DNA of 64,000 bases from Streptococcus ilei (GTDB lineage: Bacteria > Bacillota > Bacilli > Lactobacillales > Streptococcaceae), in NCBI RefSeq assembly GCF_000479335.1, contig NC_022584.1:930001-994000 (forward strand), in the 5' to 3' direction. A program made the translations under genes and the position numbers. A model generated the notes under the pieces. The model did not search any database. It was not told where the DNA came from and saw only the letters and a program-made list of their open reading frames with translations. Positions within the stretch are counted from its first letter, which is position 1, and each line of letters opens with the position of its first letter. Below are positions 15,109 to 24,748 of this stretch, piece by piece.

Positions 15109-17460
15109 TTAATTGGTCTGCAAGACCTTTCTTGGCTTGGTTCCTTCAGCTGGTCCGATGACACCTGCTGCTTCCAAGTCTTCCATGAGGCGAGTTGCCC
15201 GGTTAAAGCCGACCGATAAGCGACGTTGGATCATTGACGCACTGGCTTTTTGAGTTTCAATCACAAGAGCCTTAGCCTCTTCAAAGAGTGGATCACCCTC
15301 GTCAGAGCCGCCCATGCCTCCGTCAAAGTCCGACTCGGATACTTCGCCTGGATCAAAGGCATCATCATAATCCGCTTCTGCTTGTTCCTTGACAAAGTTC
15401 ACAATCCGCTCGACATCGTCATCTGAGATAAAGGATCCTTGCAGACGAATCGGATGATTTTCATCGATCGGTTTAAAGAGCATGTCTCCACGACCGAGCA
15501 ATTTCTCTGCCCCATTTTCATCCAAGATGGTCCGTGAGTCAGTCCCAGATGATACCGCAAAAGCGACACGGGAAGGCACATTGGCCTTGATCAAACCTGA
15601 AATAACATCAACCGATGGCCGTTGGGTCGCAAGGATCATGTGGATCCCTGCTGCACGCGCCTTCTGTCCAAGACGAATAATAGCATCTTCCACTTCTTTA
15701 CTTGCAACCATCATCAAGTCTGCCAACTCGTCGACAATGACCACAATCAATGGGAGGGGTACTTGCTTCATCTCTGACTGGGTATTGTACTCAGCAACCT
15801 TGGCATTAAAACCAGCAATATTCCGAGCACCCACTTTCGAGAAGAGCTCATAGCGATTTTCCATCTCATCAACAACCTTTTGTAGGGCTCGACTGGCCTT
15901 GCGTGGGTTGGTCACAACTGGAATCAAGAGGTGAGGAATATCATTGTAAACAGAAAGTTCCACCATCTTTGGATCGACCATCATAAATTTGACTTCGTCC
16001 GGACGGGCCTTCATCAAAATACTCGAAATGATCCCATTGACCGCAACCGACTTACCAGATCCGGTAGAACCCGCTACCAAGAGATGGGGCATCCGGGCCA
16101 AATCAAAGGTCCGAGCTGAACCATCTACAGCCTTCCCAAGTGGAATCTCAAGGAGTTTAGCTGGGTCTGTCTTGGATTGCTCCCACAATTCACGGAAGGA
16201 AACTGTCGCAATCTCTGAGTTGGGAACTTCAATCCCGACCAGAGACTTCCCTGGAATCGGTGCTTCGATCCGCACATCCTTGGCTGCTAGGGCCAAGGCC
16301 AAATCATCTGCGAGGTTGGAGATGCGGTTGACCCGCACACCGACAGCCGGTTTGACTTCATACTTGGTAACAGATGGACCAATTTCCGCCCGCTCCACTG
16401 TCGCCTTGATGTTAAAGCTTGCAAAGGTTTCTTCCAGAATGCGGATATTCTGACGAACGATATTTTTCTCTTTGGATTGATTTTTAGGCTTGTCAGGTGC
16501 GAAGAGATCAATGGTTGGAAGTTTGTACTGAAGGAGTTCCTTAGGCGTGAAATCCACAGTGACTTCTTCATCCATATCCTCCTCAGTAAGTTCTTCCATC
16601 TCCTCTGGATCGTCTTCTGGCCAGTCTTCCGAATAGCCTTCTTCTTCATTTGGTAGATAGATCTGAGGGTAGGCCTCCTCAGCAGGCACTTCTGCTTCGA
16701 ACTCAGGTTCAATAACTTCACCTGTCTCAAGATCTACAGGATAGCCTTCCGTGCTCATGGGACTAGCTTCTGCAAGTTGCTCGATGCGGGCAGCCTCCTC
16801 TGCTTCTGCTTGAAGAGCCTTCTTCTCTTCACGCTCAGCAAAGCGCTCCTGGCGACGAACTTCCCGTTTTTCCATAAAGGAGTGAAAAGCTGCGACAGCT
16901 TGCTCATACACGTCATAAACCGAATAAGAACTCATCAAGAGAAGCCCTAATAGGATCAAGAGTCCTCCGATAAAGTAAGTCCCAATGTTAGAGAGCAAGA
17001 AAGCAACCGGCGTGTACAAGATTGCACCAAGCAAACCTCCTCCTGCAAAAGAAGAGACACGAAGATGCACGAGGTCTCCTAAGATACGTGATAAGGTTGG
17101 TCCCACTGAAGAACCTTCCAGTTTCAAAAGGGAGACAAAGTAAGCTTGATACATGAGTAGTAAGCCTGCAAAAAGACTTAAAAAGCCCGACAAGGTTCCC
17201 TCATGCTTCTCAATCCATTTGAAAAAGAAGAGGTAGAAAATAACAGCTGTCATTGCCACATAAGCCAGACTACCTACCAAGAGCCGGATAAGGTTGTAAG
17301 TCACTAAGCCTAAGGCTCCTAATCGTAAAAAGGCGAAAATGAAGACGAGAGTTAAGACAATCGTCATGATCATTCGGCGAATTGCTTTTTTTCTTTCTAT
17401 TTCTGCTTTAGACAGTCGTCTCGTCGACCGTGTTTTTTTTGATTGATTATTGTTTGCCAT
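15109..17460 (-). CDS. ftsK: DNA translocase FtsK/SpoIIIE
   Basis: A 783-residue septum-associated DNA pump that clears chromosomes during division. The basic N-terminus is followed by four or five membrane helices (about 28-180), an acidic linker (about 200-320, many Glu and Asp), then the RecA-like motor with Walker A GSTGSGKS and Walker [15 protein letters not shown], and the C-terminal gamma winged helix ([29 protein letters not shown]) that reads orientation sequences. The linker is short, as in streptococci. An extended -10 TGGTATAAT ends only 7 bases before the ATG, so transcripts from it may be leaderless. Confidence 0.96.
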   Translation of the reverse strand: MANNNQSKKTRSTRRLSKAEIERKKAIRRMIMTIVLTLVFIFAFLRLGALGLVTYNLIRLLVGSLAYVAMTAVIFYLFFFKWIEKHEGTLSGFLSLFAGLLLMYQAYFVSLLKLEGSSVGPTLSRILGDLVHLRVSSFAGGGLLGAILYTPVAFLLSNIGTYFIGGLLILLGLLLMSSYSVYDVYEQAVAAFHSFMEKREVRRQERFAEREEKKALQAEAEEAARIEQLAEASPMSTEGYPVDLETGEVIEPEFEAEVPAEEAYPQIYLPNEEEGYSEDWPEDDPEEMEELTEEDMDEEVTVDFTPKELLQYKLPTIDLFAPDKPKNQSKEKNIVRQNIRILEETFASFNIKATVERAEIGPSVTKYEVKPAVGVRVNRISNLADDLALALAAKDVRIEAPIPGKSLVGIEVPNSEIATVSFRELWEQSKTDPAKLLEIPLGKAVDGSARTFDLARMPHLLVAGSTGSGKSVAVNGIISSILMKARPDEVKFMMVDPKMVELSVYNDIPHLLIPVVTNPRKASRALQKVVDEMENRYELFSKVGARNIAGFNAKVAEYNTQSEMKQVPLPLIVVIVDELADLMMVASKEVEDAIIRLGQKARAAGIHMILATQRPSVDVISGLIKANVPSRVAFAVSSGTDSRTILDENGAEKLLGRGDMLFKPIDENHPIRLQGSFISDDDVERIVNFVKEQAEADYDDAFDPGEVSESDFDGGMGGSDEGDPLFEEAKALVIETQKASASMIQRRLSVGFNRATRLMEDLEAAGVIGPAEGTKPRKVLQTN

Positions 17461-17513
17461 AACCTTTATTATACCATATTTCTAAGCTAGTTCTCTAGTA
17501 AAATCCTTTTCTC

Positions 17514-17771
17514 TCATGTGCGAAATAAACAACAAAAACAGTACCTCTCAGGCACTGTTGATGATAGATTTTTCTTTGGAAGACGGCCAATGATAGCTTG
17601 ATAGTCTTTCAGCGCTTGCTTTCCTTTCTCCGTCAACTGATAGCCCCGAACCGTGAACTCTTGTGCTAGCTCTTCTTCTGTAAAGTGATCAGCCAAAGCT
17701 TGGTTCAAATCAGCTGCTTTCATCTTGGACAAGCCCGCGACCCCCTTCTTTTTGAGAATGGCTTTTTTCAT
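17514..17771 (-). CDS. Small protein of unknown function, C-terminus read through a terminator
   Basis: An 85-residue basic/amphipathic protein, MKKAILKKKGVAGLSKMKAADLNQALADHF and so on. I recognise a pattern common to small streptococcal proteins in which an Ala/Leu-rich helical segment precedes RGYQLTEKGKQAL, which looks like a winged-helix piece. No function is known to me. The ATG has a GAGGGAG site and there is a -10 TATAGT region upstream. The last 16 codons are Cys/Phe-rich and lie inside a terminator hairpin, so the original stop near KKN may have been lost. Confidence 0.6.
   Translation of the reverse strand: MKKAILKKKGVAGLSKMKAADLNQALADHFTEEELAQEFTVRGYQLTEKGKQALKDYQAIIGRLPKKNLSSTVPERYCFCCLFRT
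17531..17559 (-). terminator. Terminator overlapping the 3' end of the small ORF
   Basis: Minus strand AACAGTGCC, loop, GGTACTGTTTTTGTT; 8 to 9 bp with a G-T pair and a T-run. It lies upstream of the stop codon of the ORF that ends at 17514. Confidence 0.7.
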
Positions 17772-17930
17772 GATACTCCCTCGTTTTCTATTTTGCTAGG
17801 AAGCTTCACCCCCTTTGACAATGACTACTATATCCGAAAAAAAAGCCCAAACAATCAGTTTTGCTTATGAGGTAGACTCGACAAACTATGTGGTCAGAAT
17901 TTTATTATCAAGAAATTTTCATCACCATTA

Positions 17931-17957
17931 AAAAAGCCTGTCCTAAGACAAGGCTTT
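17931..17957 (-). terminator. Terminator of the ABC-2 transporter operon
   Basis: Minus strand AAAGCCTTGTC TTA GGACAGGCTTTTTT; 10 bp with one bulged base and a T-run, 13 bases after the last permease gene. Confidence 0.75.
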
Positions 17958-17970
17958 GAGATTCTTCCTC

Positions 17971-18756
17971 TTAGGATCCCGCACTTTCGTAGGCATCCAA
18001 TCCCCTGTCCCAGAGTTTGAGGGAAATGCCAAAGAAAACAAGGGAAATCAACATCAAACCACCGATATTAAAGAGCCCATTCTTGCCTTGCAAGAAATAG
18101 CTAGCAGGATAGTAAGCCGCAAAGGCAAATGGCACGATAAAACTGATCAACCAACGAAGGAGCGAATTGTAAATGGAAATAGGATACTTGGCAAAATCAT
18201 TGAACATATAGAAAATGTAAATCATGGCGCCTGACTGCTTGGTCCAAAAAGCAATACTGGCTGTCGCGATTTTCAAGGAAGTATAAATCAAGGTCGCAAA
18301 AGGAATACAGACTAGAAAAAGTAGGAATTTTGGAAGAGTCCAAGTAATGCTTGATACTGTTGTTCCCAATAGAATGCAACCGACCAAGAGTTCGCCCAAG
18401 GCATCAATCTGAAAGGTCTCAACCAGAATATGGAAGAGAGGATTGATGGGGCGAGTCAGGTACTTGTCAAACTCTCCTTTTCGCACTAAACGTTGTCCCA
18501 GAGCCCAGAGATTGTCAAAAAAGAGGTGGTCCAATCCCTTGGGAATCAAGGAAAAACCATAAATAAAGGCAATTTCTTGAAAGGTCCATCCTTCTAGCGA
18601 TGGAATGTGTTGAAAGAGTACATTGAGAAACAAGAGGTTCAAGCCTTGAGTCAGGAAAACACCTAAAACACCAACCACAAAATCGACCTTGTACTCCATG
18701 ATTTGCTTGATGTATTGTCTGATAAAAATCAGATGCATGCGTTGATATTTTTTCAT
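17971..18756 (-). CDS. ABC-2 type transporter permease (COG3694-like)
   Basis: A 261-residue permease with six predicted hydrophobic helices, basic start MKKYQRMHLIFIRQYIKQIMEYKVDF, and the family stretch GLDHLFFDNLWALGQRLVRKGEFDKYLTRPINPLFHIL in the middle. This is the second membrane subunit of an uncharacterised export system seen across Firmicutes together with COG4587 and COG4586 partners. Its ATG overlaps the end zone of the upstream permease (gap one base; GGGAGG site), which indicates translational coupling. The substrate is unknown. Confidence 0.85.
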   Translation of the reverse strand: MKKYQRMHLIFIRQYIKQIMEYKVDFVVGVLGVFLTQGLNLLFLNVLFQHIPSLEGWTFQEIAFIYGFSLIPKGLDHLFFDNLWALGQRLVRKGEFDKYLTRPINPLFHILVETFQIDALGELLVGCILLGTTVSSITWTLPKFLLFLVCIPFATLIYTSLKIATASIAFWTKQSGAMIYIFYMFNDFAKYPISIYNSLLRWLISFIVPFAFAAYYPASYFLQGKNGLFNIGGLMLISLVFFGISLKLWDRGLDAYESAGS

Positions 18757-18757
18757 A

Positions 18758-19576
18758 TTAACCTCCCTGAATGGTGATAAATGACTGGACTCGTTTCCAA
18801 ATCAACTGAGACAAGCCCACCATCACTAAGAGCCAGAAAAACTGCAAAACGAGTGCTTGAAAAATCTGACTAGCATCGTACTTTCCAACAATAATCATAA
18901 CCGGAGTGTAAATCAAGGATGAAAAAGGCAAAAAGGACAGAATATCTGAAACGATTTTAGGAAAGAAGGTCAAGGGAATCAAACTCCCAGACATAAAGTC
19001 AATCAGAGAATTCTTAAGCAGATTAGAGCCCCATAAATTTTTAAACACAAAGGCTGAAAATCCAAAGCAGATATTAAAGAAAAAGTTGATCAGGTAGGCT
19101 AGGATTAAGCTAAAGAGATAAAGGATGGTTAATCCTAGCACTTCTACAACCCCTTGCCTAGATAAAATTTTCATCAATACGATGACACTTAAAAATGGCA
19201 GTCCAACAGAGATAAAAATCAACCACTTGGATCCGAGTTCCGTAAAGAGGTAAGAAGCTGCAAAATGCACTGGTCTCAACAAACGCATGATAATGGAACC
19301 ATCCTTGACCTCCTCACCAATCATAAAGGAAGAATCCGACCTAGTCAGAAGATTAGTCAAAAAACTCATGATGATGTAGAGGGTGATATCTGCCATACTG
19401 AAACCCTGAATCAAAGACTCTTGCGAGGAATCAAAGACAGCCTTCCAGAGATAAAATTCCACAAAAGCACCCATGACATTGCCAATCCGATAAAGAAGAA
19501 AGTTGACTCGATAGGTAATCAACTCCTGAATCCCTGCATTGATAAAGGGTTTATAACGTCGCCACAATTTGACCAT
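18758..19576 (-). CDS. ABC-2 type transporter permease (COG4587-like)
   Basis: A 272-residue membrane subunit with six hydrophobic helices. I start at ATG 19576 (MVKLWRRYKPFINAGIQELITYRVNFLLYRIG) because AAAGGAG is well placed and this leaves a 1-base gap to the ATPase gene; the longer frame would overlap that gene. SDSSFMIGEEVKDGSIIMRLLRPVHF is the conserved loop that probably contacts the ATPase. It likely pairs with the next permease as a heterodimer. Confidence 0.85.
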   Translation of the reverse strand: MVKLWRRYKPFINAGIQELITYRVNFLLYRIGNVMGAFVEFYLWKAVFDSSQESLIQGFSMADITLYIIMSFLTNLLTRSDSSFMIGEEVKDGSIIMRLLRPVHFAASYLFTELGSKWLIFISVGLPFLSVIVLMKILSRQGVVEVLGLTILYLFSLILAYLINFFFNICFGFSAFVFKNLWGSNLLKNSLIDFMSGSLIPLTFFPKIVSDILSFLPFSSLIYTPVMIIVGKYDASQIFQALVLQFFWLLVMVGLSQLIWKRVQSFITIQGG

Positions 19577-19577
19577 C

Positions 19578-20570
19578 TTAGAGCTCCTTTCGATAGAAGC
19601 GACGGATAATATCTTCAATATCCGTATCTACCATCTTCAAATCACGGACTTCAAAATCAGATAAGGTTTGCTTGATAATATCAGCTGACTGGTAGCGGGA
19701 ACTATCAAATTCAATAGTCAGATTATTTCCTTGTCTATCAATGGACATATCAGGCAAGCCTTCATAGTGAGAGACTAAATGACTTTGACCTGGCATCAGA
19801 TCGAAGGAAAGAGTCTTCATCTTGCCGAAGGTTTCCTTGAGCTGACTCACCGTTCCATCAAAAATCTCTTGCCCCTTATCAATCATAAAAATCCGATCAC
19901 AGAGTTGCTCAATATCACTCAGGTCGTGAGTGGTCAAGAGAATGGTTGTTTCTTCCTCTTGATTGATCTGGGTGATAGCCCGACGAATGTTATCCTTGAC
20001 CGACACATCCAAACCAATAGTTGGCTCATCTAAAAAGAGAACCTTGGGATTGTGGAGCAAGGAAGCCGCAATATCCGCCCGCATCCGTTGACCCAATGAA
20101 AGAGTCCGCACAGGATCCTTAATAAATTCCTTCAAATCCAAGACTTCATTCAAAAAATCCATGCGCTTGTGAAAGAGCGAGTCTGGGACATCGTAAATCT
20201 CCTTCAAAACCGTGTAAGTCTCTTGCAGGGCCAAATCCCACCATAGCTGAGTTCGTTGTCCGAAGACTACTCCAATATCCTTGACATAATCCTGGCGATT
20301 ATCCTGTGGAATCTTGCCATTAATCCGACAAAAACCAGATGTCGGTTTTAAAATCCCTGTCAGCATTTTAATGGTGGTCGACTTCCCAGCACCATTTGCC
20401 CCGATAAAACCTAGAATCTGCCCCTTGGGCACCTCTAAGGTCAAATCCTTGACCGCTTCAAAGGTCTGCTTTTCAGGATGAATAAAGGAACGCAACGCTC
20501 CCTTCAGCCCTGGTTCCTTGACTGTCTTCACAAAATTTTTCTGAAGATGTTCCACTTCTATCATTGCCAT
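19578..20570 (-). CDS. ABC transporter ATP-binding protein (COG4586-like)
   Basis: A 330-residue ATPase that powers the two downstream permeases. Walker A GANGAGKST, Q-loop at GQRTQLWWDL, signature LSLGQRMR, Walker B VLFLDEPTIGLD, H-loop TTHD. A roughly 25-residue insert after KNFVKTVKEPGLKGALRSF is typical of this subfamily, and a C-terminal extra domain follows the core. The start ATG has GGGAG. The promoter is upstream (TTGGTT, 17, TATAAT). Confidence 0.88.
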   Translation of the reverse strand: MAMIEVEHLQKNFVKTVKEPGLKGALRSFIHPEKQTFEAVKDLTLEVPKGQILGFIGANGAGKSTTIKMLTGILKPTSGFCRINGKIPQDNRQDYVKDIGVVFGQRTQLWWDLALQETYTVLKEIYDVPDSLFHKRMDFLNEVLDLKEFIKDPVRTLSLGQRMRADIAASLLHNPKVLFLDEPTIGLDVSVKDNIRRAITQINQEEETTILLTTHDLSDIEQLCDRIFMIDKGQEIFDGTVSQLKETFGKMKTLSFDLMPGQSHLVSHYEGLPDMSIDRQGNNLTIEFDSSRYQSADIIKQTLSDFEVRDLKMVDTDIEDIIRRFYRKEL

Positions 20571-20686
20571 ATCAATCTCCCTTTAGTAAGAAATCAACAA
20601 ATCGCGTTTTTTAAACACAAAAAGCCAATTTCTCATCTCCTAAAATCTGCCTTCTTTATCACAGCAGAAGGCCGCAGTATGACTCT

Positions 20687-20715
20687 ATTATAAAGCAATT
20701 AAAAAAGGAAACCAA
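20687..20715 (-). promoter_or_regulatory. Promoter of the ABC-2 transporter operon
   Basis: Minus strand: -35 TTGGTT (20710-20715), 17-base spacer, -10 TATAAT (20687-20692). It leaves an untranslated leader of about 110 bases. Confidence 0.6.
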
Positions 20716-21056
20716 GATTTTTTCTCGCAAAAGAGAAAATAGTATTGATACTTGAATAAACAAAAAAAGACAGACTCAGATTGAAGACAAAGCCCTTAGA
20801 ACATAGATTTCAAATTCAGATTTTTGAATAGATAAAAAGACAAACCCAAAAAATGATGTTTGTCTTCGTTTTGAACCCCCTCATAGTTAAATGATACGAT
20901 AAATAATTAAGGGGAATATTTCTTTTCCAAAATTTTTAAATAGTGTGTTTTCTTAAATTGACAGGATAATGTTAACAGAACAAAGAAATACCTTTCCATC
21001 ATACCTTATTTTCCATAGGCCCGCAAGTTGAATATAGGCCCCTCCTATGACTAGAT

Positions 21057-21085
21057 TTGAATCAAATGAAAAATTAAGGTACAAT
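21057..21085 (+). promoter_or_regulatory. Promoter of slrA
   Basis: -35 TTGAAT (21057-21062), 17-base spacer, -10 TACAAT (21080-21085), about 25 bases of leader to the AAAGGA site and ATG at 21118. Confidence 0.75.
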
Positions 21086-21117
21086 AGAGGATAGACTAAT
21101 GTGTTGAAAGGATTAAT

Positions 21118-21942
21118 ATGAAAAAAATAATTGCCCTACTTGTATTTTCCGGTTTAGCTTTGGCAGGATGTGGCTCTCATCAATCAGATACAAAAACATC
21201 CTCTAGCTCGACTTCAGAAACTAAGCAAACGACTACTTCTAGTCAAGATGCTAGCGAACAAAAGAAATTAGAACAACTGCGCAAAGATTTTAACGATGCC
21301 ATGACCAATGAAAATGCAGTCTTTCCTCAGCTCTCAAATGAAGTTGCTGAAGATGAAGCGGTCGTGAAAATCACTACGAGCCAAGGAGACATTACAGTCA
21401 AACTCTTTCCTAAATACGCCCCTTTAGCCGTTGAGAATTTCTTAACCCACGCTAAGGAAGGTTATTATGACGGCCTCCTCTTCCACCGTGTCATTAACAA
21501 CTTTATGATCCAAACAGGAGACCCTAAAGGTGATGGTACGGGTGGGGAATCCATCTGGAAGGGCAAAGATAAATCTAAAGATTCAGGTACTGGTTTTGAG
21601 AATGAGTATTCTCCATATCTTTACAACCTTCGTGGAGCTCTAGCCATGGCCAATTCAGGTCCAAATACAAATGGTAGCCAATTCTACATCAACCAAAATA
21701 AGGCAGATATCTCCAGCAAGCTTCCAACAGACCGATTCCCAGCTAAAATCATCGAAGCCTATAAAAACGGAGGAAACCCTACTCTTGATGGTGGCAACTA
21801 CACCGTCTTTGGACAAGTCATCGACGGCATGGATGTAGTTGACAAAATTGCCGAAGTTGAAACAGACGACAAAGACAAACCAAAAGAAGATGTCAAAATT
21901 GAAAAAATGGAAGTCGTTAAAGACTACAACTTTAAAAAATAA
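21118..21942 (+). CDS. slrA: Peptidyl-prolyl isomerase lipoprotein (cyclophilin type, SlrA-like)
   Basis: A 274-residue lipoprotein that should catalyse prolyl isomerisation on the outer membrane face and assist secreted-protein folding. The signal peptide ends in lipobox LAGC (Cys18), followed by a Ser/Thr-rich linker. The cyclophilin domain is clear from about residue 75: [44 protein letters not shown], and [20 protein letters not shown], including the active-site Arg-Phe-Met-Gln residues. Pneumococcal SlrA is a close match. It is divergent from the ABC-2 operon. Confidence 0.9.
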   Translation: MKKIIALLVFSGLALAGCGSHQSDTKTSSSSTSETKQTTTSSQDASEQKKLEQLRKDFNDAMTNENAVFPQLSNEVAEDEAVVKITTSQGDITVKLFPKYAPLAVENFLTHAKEGYYDGLLFHRVINNFMIQTGDPKGDGTGGESIWKGKDKSKDSGTGFENEYSPYLYNLRGALAMANSGPNTNGSQFYINQNKADISSKLPTDRFPAKIIEAYKNGGNPTLDGGNYTVFGQVIDGMDVVDKIAEVETDDKDKPKEDVKIEKMEVVKDYNFKK

Positions 21943-21944
21943 CA

Positions 21945-22121
21945 AAAGAGGCTGGGCATAAAGTGTCCAGCCTTTTATATATGATAGTTATAACTGCAAG
22001 ACGCAGTAGCTGATTGGCATCTTTGTTCGCCTTTTAAACTCCAAAGATGACCTAATCAGCCTTGCGGGGGTGGGACAACGAACGATTTTTAGTCAAAATT
22101 CGTTCTGTCCCACTCCCTTTT
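21945..22121. repeat. Dispersed intergenic repeat, copy A (diverged)
   Basis: Starts with hairpin AGGCTGG/CCAGCCT, has AAGACGCAGTAGCTGATTGG in the middle and ends with hairpin GGGACAACGAACGA ... TCGTTCTGTCCC. The same three-part layout occurs at 23720, 29971, 35089, 53679 and 62688. The first arm ends slrA and the other could end the ABC-F gene. Confidence 0.8.
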
Positions 22122-22125
22122 ATGT

Positions 22126-23667
22126 TTAAGTCAATTCATTAAAGTCCCAGATCTGGTCCATCCAGCCTTCATAGAAATCTGGCTCGTGACAAACCATCAG
22201 GATAGATCCCTTGTACTCTTTAAGAGCCCGTTTCAACTCTTCTTTGGCATCCACATCCAAGTGGTTGGTCGGCTCGTCTAGTACCAAGACATTGTTTTCA
22301 CGGTTCATCAAGAGACAGAAGCGTACCTTGGCTTGCTCCCCACCGGATAGTACCTGAATTTGGCTCTCGATATGCTTGGTAGTCAAACCACAGCGGGCAA
22401 GAGCTGCACGAACTTCTGCTTGATTGAGAGCCGGAAAGGCATTCCAGACTGCCTCTACCGGTGTCTGACGATTGCCCCCTTCGACCTCTTGCTCGAAGTA
22501 GCCAAGCTCAAGATAATCCCCGCGCTCGACTTCACCAGCAATTGGTGGAATAATCCCTAGCAAGCTCTTCAAGAGAGTGGTTTTCCCGATTCCGTTGGCT
22601 CCGATAATGGCTACCTTTTGATTGCGCTCGAAGGTCAAGTTCAAAGGCTTAGTCAAAGGACGATCATAGCCAATCTGGAGATCCTTAGCCTGGAAGATAA
22701 AACGTCCTGGGGTACGGGCATTTTTAAATTCAAAGGAAGGCTTTGGTTTCTCACTTTGCAATTCAATCAGTTCCATCTTGTCCAGCTTCTTCTGACGAGA
22801 CATGGCCATATTCCGCGTTGCCACTCGCGCCTTATTTCGGGCTACGAAATCTTTGAGGTCAGCAATCTCTTTTTGCTGGCGCTCATAAGCCGCTTCCAAT
22901 TGTGATTTCTTCATTTCATAGACTTCGAGGAATTGGTAATAGTCTCCAGAATAGCGGGTCAATTGTTGATTTTCTACATGGTAGACGATGTTGATCACAT
23001 CATTCAAGAAAGGAATATCGTGGGAAATGAGGACAAAGGCATTTTCATAATTCTGCAAGTAGCGTTTAAGCCAATCGATGTGCTCTGCATCCAAGTAGTT
23101 GGTTGGCTCGTCCAAGAGAAGGATATCTGGTTTTTCAAGAAGGAGTTTCGCCAAGAGAACCTTGGTCCGTTGGCCACCTGAAAGGGCTGTGACATCCGTC
23201 TCCATCCCAAAATCCATAACGCCAAGAGCCCGTGCCACCTCATCAATCTTAGCATCCAAGGTATAGAAATCCCGACTCTCTAATCGACCCTGGAGCTCTC
23301 CGACCTCTTCCATGAGGGCATCCATATCCGCTCCATCTTCAGCCATTTCCATATAGAGGTCATTGATGCGAGCCTCTGCTTTAAAGAGTTCGTCGAAGGC
23401 TGTCCGTAAAACGTCGCGCACAGTTTGCCCTTCTTTCAAGACAGCGTGCTGGTCCAGATAACCAGCTGTCACATACTTAGACCACTCAACCTTTCCTTCG
23501 TCAGGCAACATCTTCCCTGTCACGATGCTCATGAAGGTAGATTTCCCTTCACCATTGGCTCCGACTAATCCGATATGCTCTCCCTTTAACAAACGGAAGG
23601 ACACATCCTCAAAAATAGCCCGGTCTCCAAAGCCGTGGCTTAAATTTTTTACCTCTAAAATACTCAT
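22126..23667 (-). CDS. ABC-F family ATP-binding protein
   Basis: A 513-residue soluble protein with two ABC domains and no membrane segments. Walker A sites GANGEGKST and GANGIGKTT, signatures LSGGQRTK and LSGGEQAK, Walker B ILLLDEPTNYLD and VLVLDEPTNHLD, with the ABC-F inter-domain linker (KKSQLEAAYERQQKEIADLKDFVARNKARVATRNMAMSRQKKLDKME). Such proteins act on ribosomes; it resembles the YbiT/YkpA group of housekeeping translation factors rather than an antibiotic-resistance type, but this is inference. In pneumococcus the same gene sits beside slrA. Confidence 0.88.
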   Translation of the reverse strand: MSILEVKNLSHGFGDRAIFEDVSFRLLKGEHIGLVGANGEGKSTFMSIVTGKMLPDEGKVEWSKYVTAGYLDQHAVLKEGQTVRDVLRTAFDELFKAEARINDLYMEMAEDGADMDALMEEVGELQGRLESRDFYTLDAKIDEVARALGVMDFGMETDVTALSGGQRTKVLLAKLLLEKPDILLLDEPTNYLDAEHIDWLKRYLQNYENAFVLISHDIPFLNDVINIVYHVENQQLTRYSGDYYQFLEVYEMKKSQLEAAYERQQKEIADLKDFVARNKARVATRNMAMSRQKKLDKMELIELQSEKPKPSFEFKNARTPGRFIFQAKDLQIGYDRPLTKPLNLTFERNQKVAIIGANGIGKTTLLKSLLGIIPPIAGEVERGDYLELGYFEQEVEGGNRQTPVEAVWNAFPALNQAEVRAALARCGLTTKHIESQIQVLSGGEQAKVRFCLLMNRENNVLVLDEPTNHLDVDAKEELKRALKEYKGSILMVCHEPDFYEGWMDQIWDFNELT

Positions 23668-23719
23668 GATTGACTCTCTTTCATTGATTTCACTCGTATG
23701 ATTATATCATCTTCACAGC

Positions 23720-23895
23720 AAAATGGGAGTGGGAAAGAACTCTAACTGGTTAAAAAGAGTTCGTTTTCCCACCCCCGCACAGTTGATTAGGTCATCTTTG
23801 GAGCTTAAAAAGCGAACGAAGATACCAATCAACCACTGCGTTATACAGTTACGCCTATTAAACATCGAAAGCTGGACAATTTTTGCCCAGAATCT
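23720..23895. repeat. Dispersed intergenic repeat, copy B (inverted, diverged)
   Basis: Reverse-orientation copy: GGGAGTGGGAAAGAAC ... GTTCGTTTTCCCAC hairpin, then CCGCACAGTTGATTAGG, AACCACTGCGT, and a remnant of the GCTGGACA/TTGCCCAG arm. It lies between the ABC-F and ArsC-like genes. Confidence 0.7.
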
Positions 23896-23896
23896 C

Positions 23897-24250
23897 TTAC
23901 AAACCTAAGTCCGAGTATGGTTTCCGATAGCCCACTTGAACAATTTTCCCATCCTTCACTAATAGTGGGCGTTTGATCAGCATGCCATCACTAGCTAAAA
24001 GATCTGCCGCTTCTTTCACTGTCAGTTGGGCCACCTTGTCTTTCAAGCCCAATTCCCGATACTTCATCCCACTCGTATTAAAGAATGATTTAATTGGTAG
24101 GGAAGATTCCGTCATCCAGGTTTGCAATTGCTCACTGGTCGGGGTATCTACCACGATATCTTGGCTATCAAACTCACAACCTAAACTCGTTAACTCCGAT
24201 TTCGCCTTGCGGCAAGTCGAACATTTTGGGTATTCAATAAATGATAACAT
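23897..24250 (-). CDS. ArsC/Spx-family thioredoxin-like protein
   Basis: A 117-residue protein of the ArsC/Spx superfamily. The N-terminal YPKCSTCRKA gives a CxxC pair (Cys10, Cys13), as in Spx and YffB-like proteins. The later IKRPLLV contains the conserved Arg-Pro. It lacks the C-terminal RNA-polymerase-binding features of full-length Spx (about 131 aa), and at 117 residues it fits the arsenate-reductase-like group better. The activity is unknown. The ATG has AAGGAG and it follows ogt by 9 bases, so it is the last gene of the operon starting at tmk. Confidence 0.8.
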   Translation of the reverse strand: MLSFIEYPKCSTCRKAKSELTSLGCEFDSQDIVVDTPTSEQLQTWMTESSLPIKSFFNTSGMKYRELGLKDKVAQLTVKEAADLLASDGMLIKRPLLVKDGKIVQVGYRKPYSDLGL

Positions 24251-24259
24251 TTTTTCTCC

Positions 24260-24748
24260 TTATTCTTTCCAAGATATGGCCTCATGATTCAACAGCCAAC
24301 GTTTGCGGTCTAATCCAGCCGCATAGCCAGTCAATTTATTCTCCATCCCCAGCACTCGGTGACATGGGATAAGGAGGATAAAGGGATTCCGTCCTACTGC
24401 TTGACCGATTGCTTGGGCCGATCTGCAAGACAGGGCTTGAGCAATCTCTCCGTAAGTCCGACTTTCCCCATAGGGAATCTGAGCTAGGTAGGTCCAAACT
24501 CTTTGTTGAAACTCTGTCCCTTGAGGAGACAGGGCAATGGGGATGGGAAGATCTTCCCCTAAAAAGTACTGATCCAGCCATTCAAAGACAGCTTCATGAA
24601 GAGGACGACACTTTTCTTCAATGTGATCAATCCCTTGCTCACAATTAGCTTGGTCACAAAACCAGATCCCAACTAAGCTTTCCTCATCCACCACAATAGA
24701 TAGAGGTCCCAAGGGACTCTGATAGAGTCGCCGATAGAACCTAGTCAT
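24260..24748 (-). CDS. ogt: Methylated-DNA--protein-cysteine methyltransferase
   Basis: A 162-residue suicide enzyme that removes alkyl groups from O6-alkylguanine. The acceptor motif IPCHRV is present (Cys about 129), preceded by GEIAQALSCRSAQAIGQAVGRNPF. The start at ATG 24748 (MTRFYRRLYQSPLGPLSIV) overlaps the end of the GNAT gene by 8 bases and uses a GGAG site at 11 bases; the longer frame to 24784 is unlikely. Confidence 0.92.
   Translation of the reverse strand: MTRFYRRLYQSPLGPLSIVVDEESLVGIWFCDQANCEQGIDHIEEKCRPLHEAVFEWLDQYFLGEDLPIPIALSPQGTEFQQRVWTYLAQIPYGESRTYGEIAQALSCRSAQAIGQAVGRNPFILLIPCHRVLGMENKLTGYAAGLDRKRWLLNHEAISWKE

Larger units (their letters stand above)
20571..21117. other. 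547-base gene-free gap between divergent operons
   Basis: AT-rich with no supported ORF. It carries the divergent promoters of the ABC-2 operon and slrA, a stem-loop at 20837-20866 (AAGACAAAC/GTTTGTCTT) with T-runs both ways but no gene that it would end, and an imperfect CATAGG/CCTATG repeat near 21014-21050. Confidence 0.6.

Noticed and set aside
20571..21117. Hidden small gene or RNA in the slrA upstream gap
   Set aside because: No ORF with a ribosome site and only one hairpin without a matching promoter; left as an unexplained gap.
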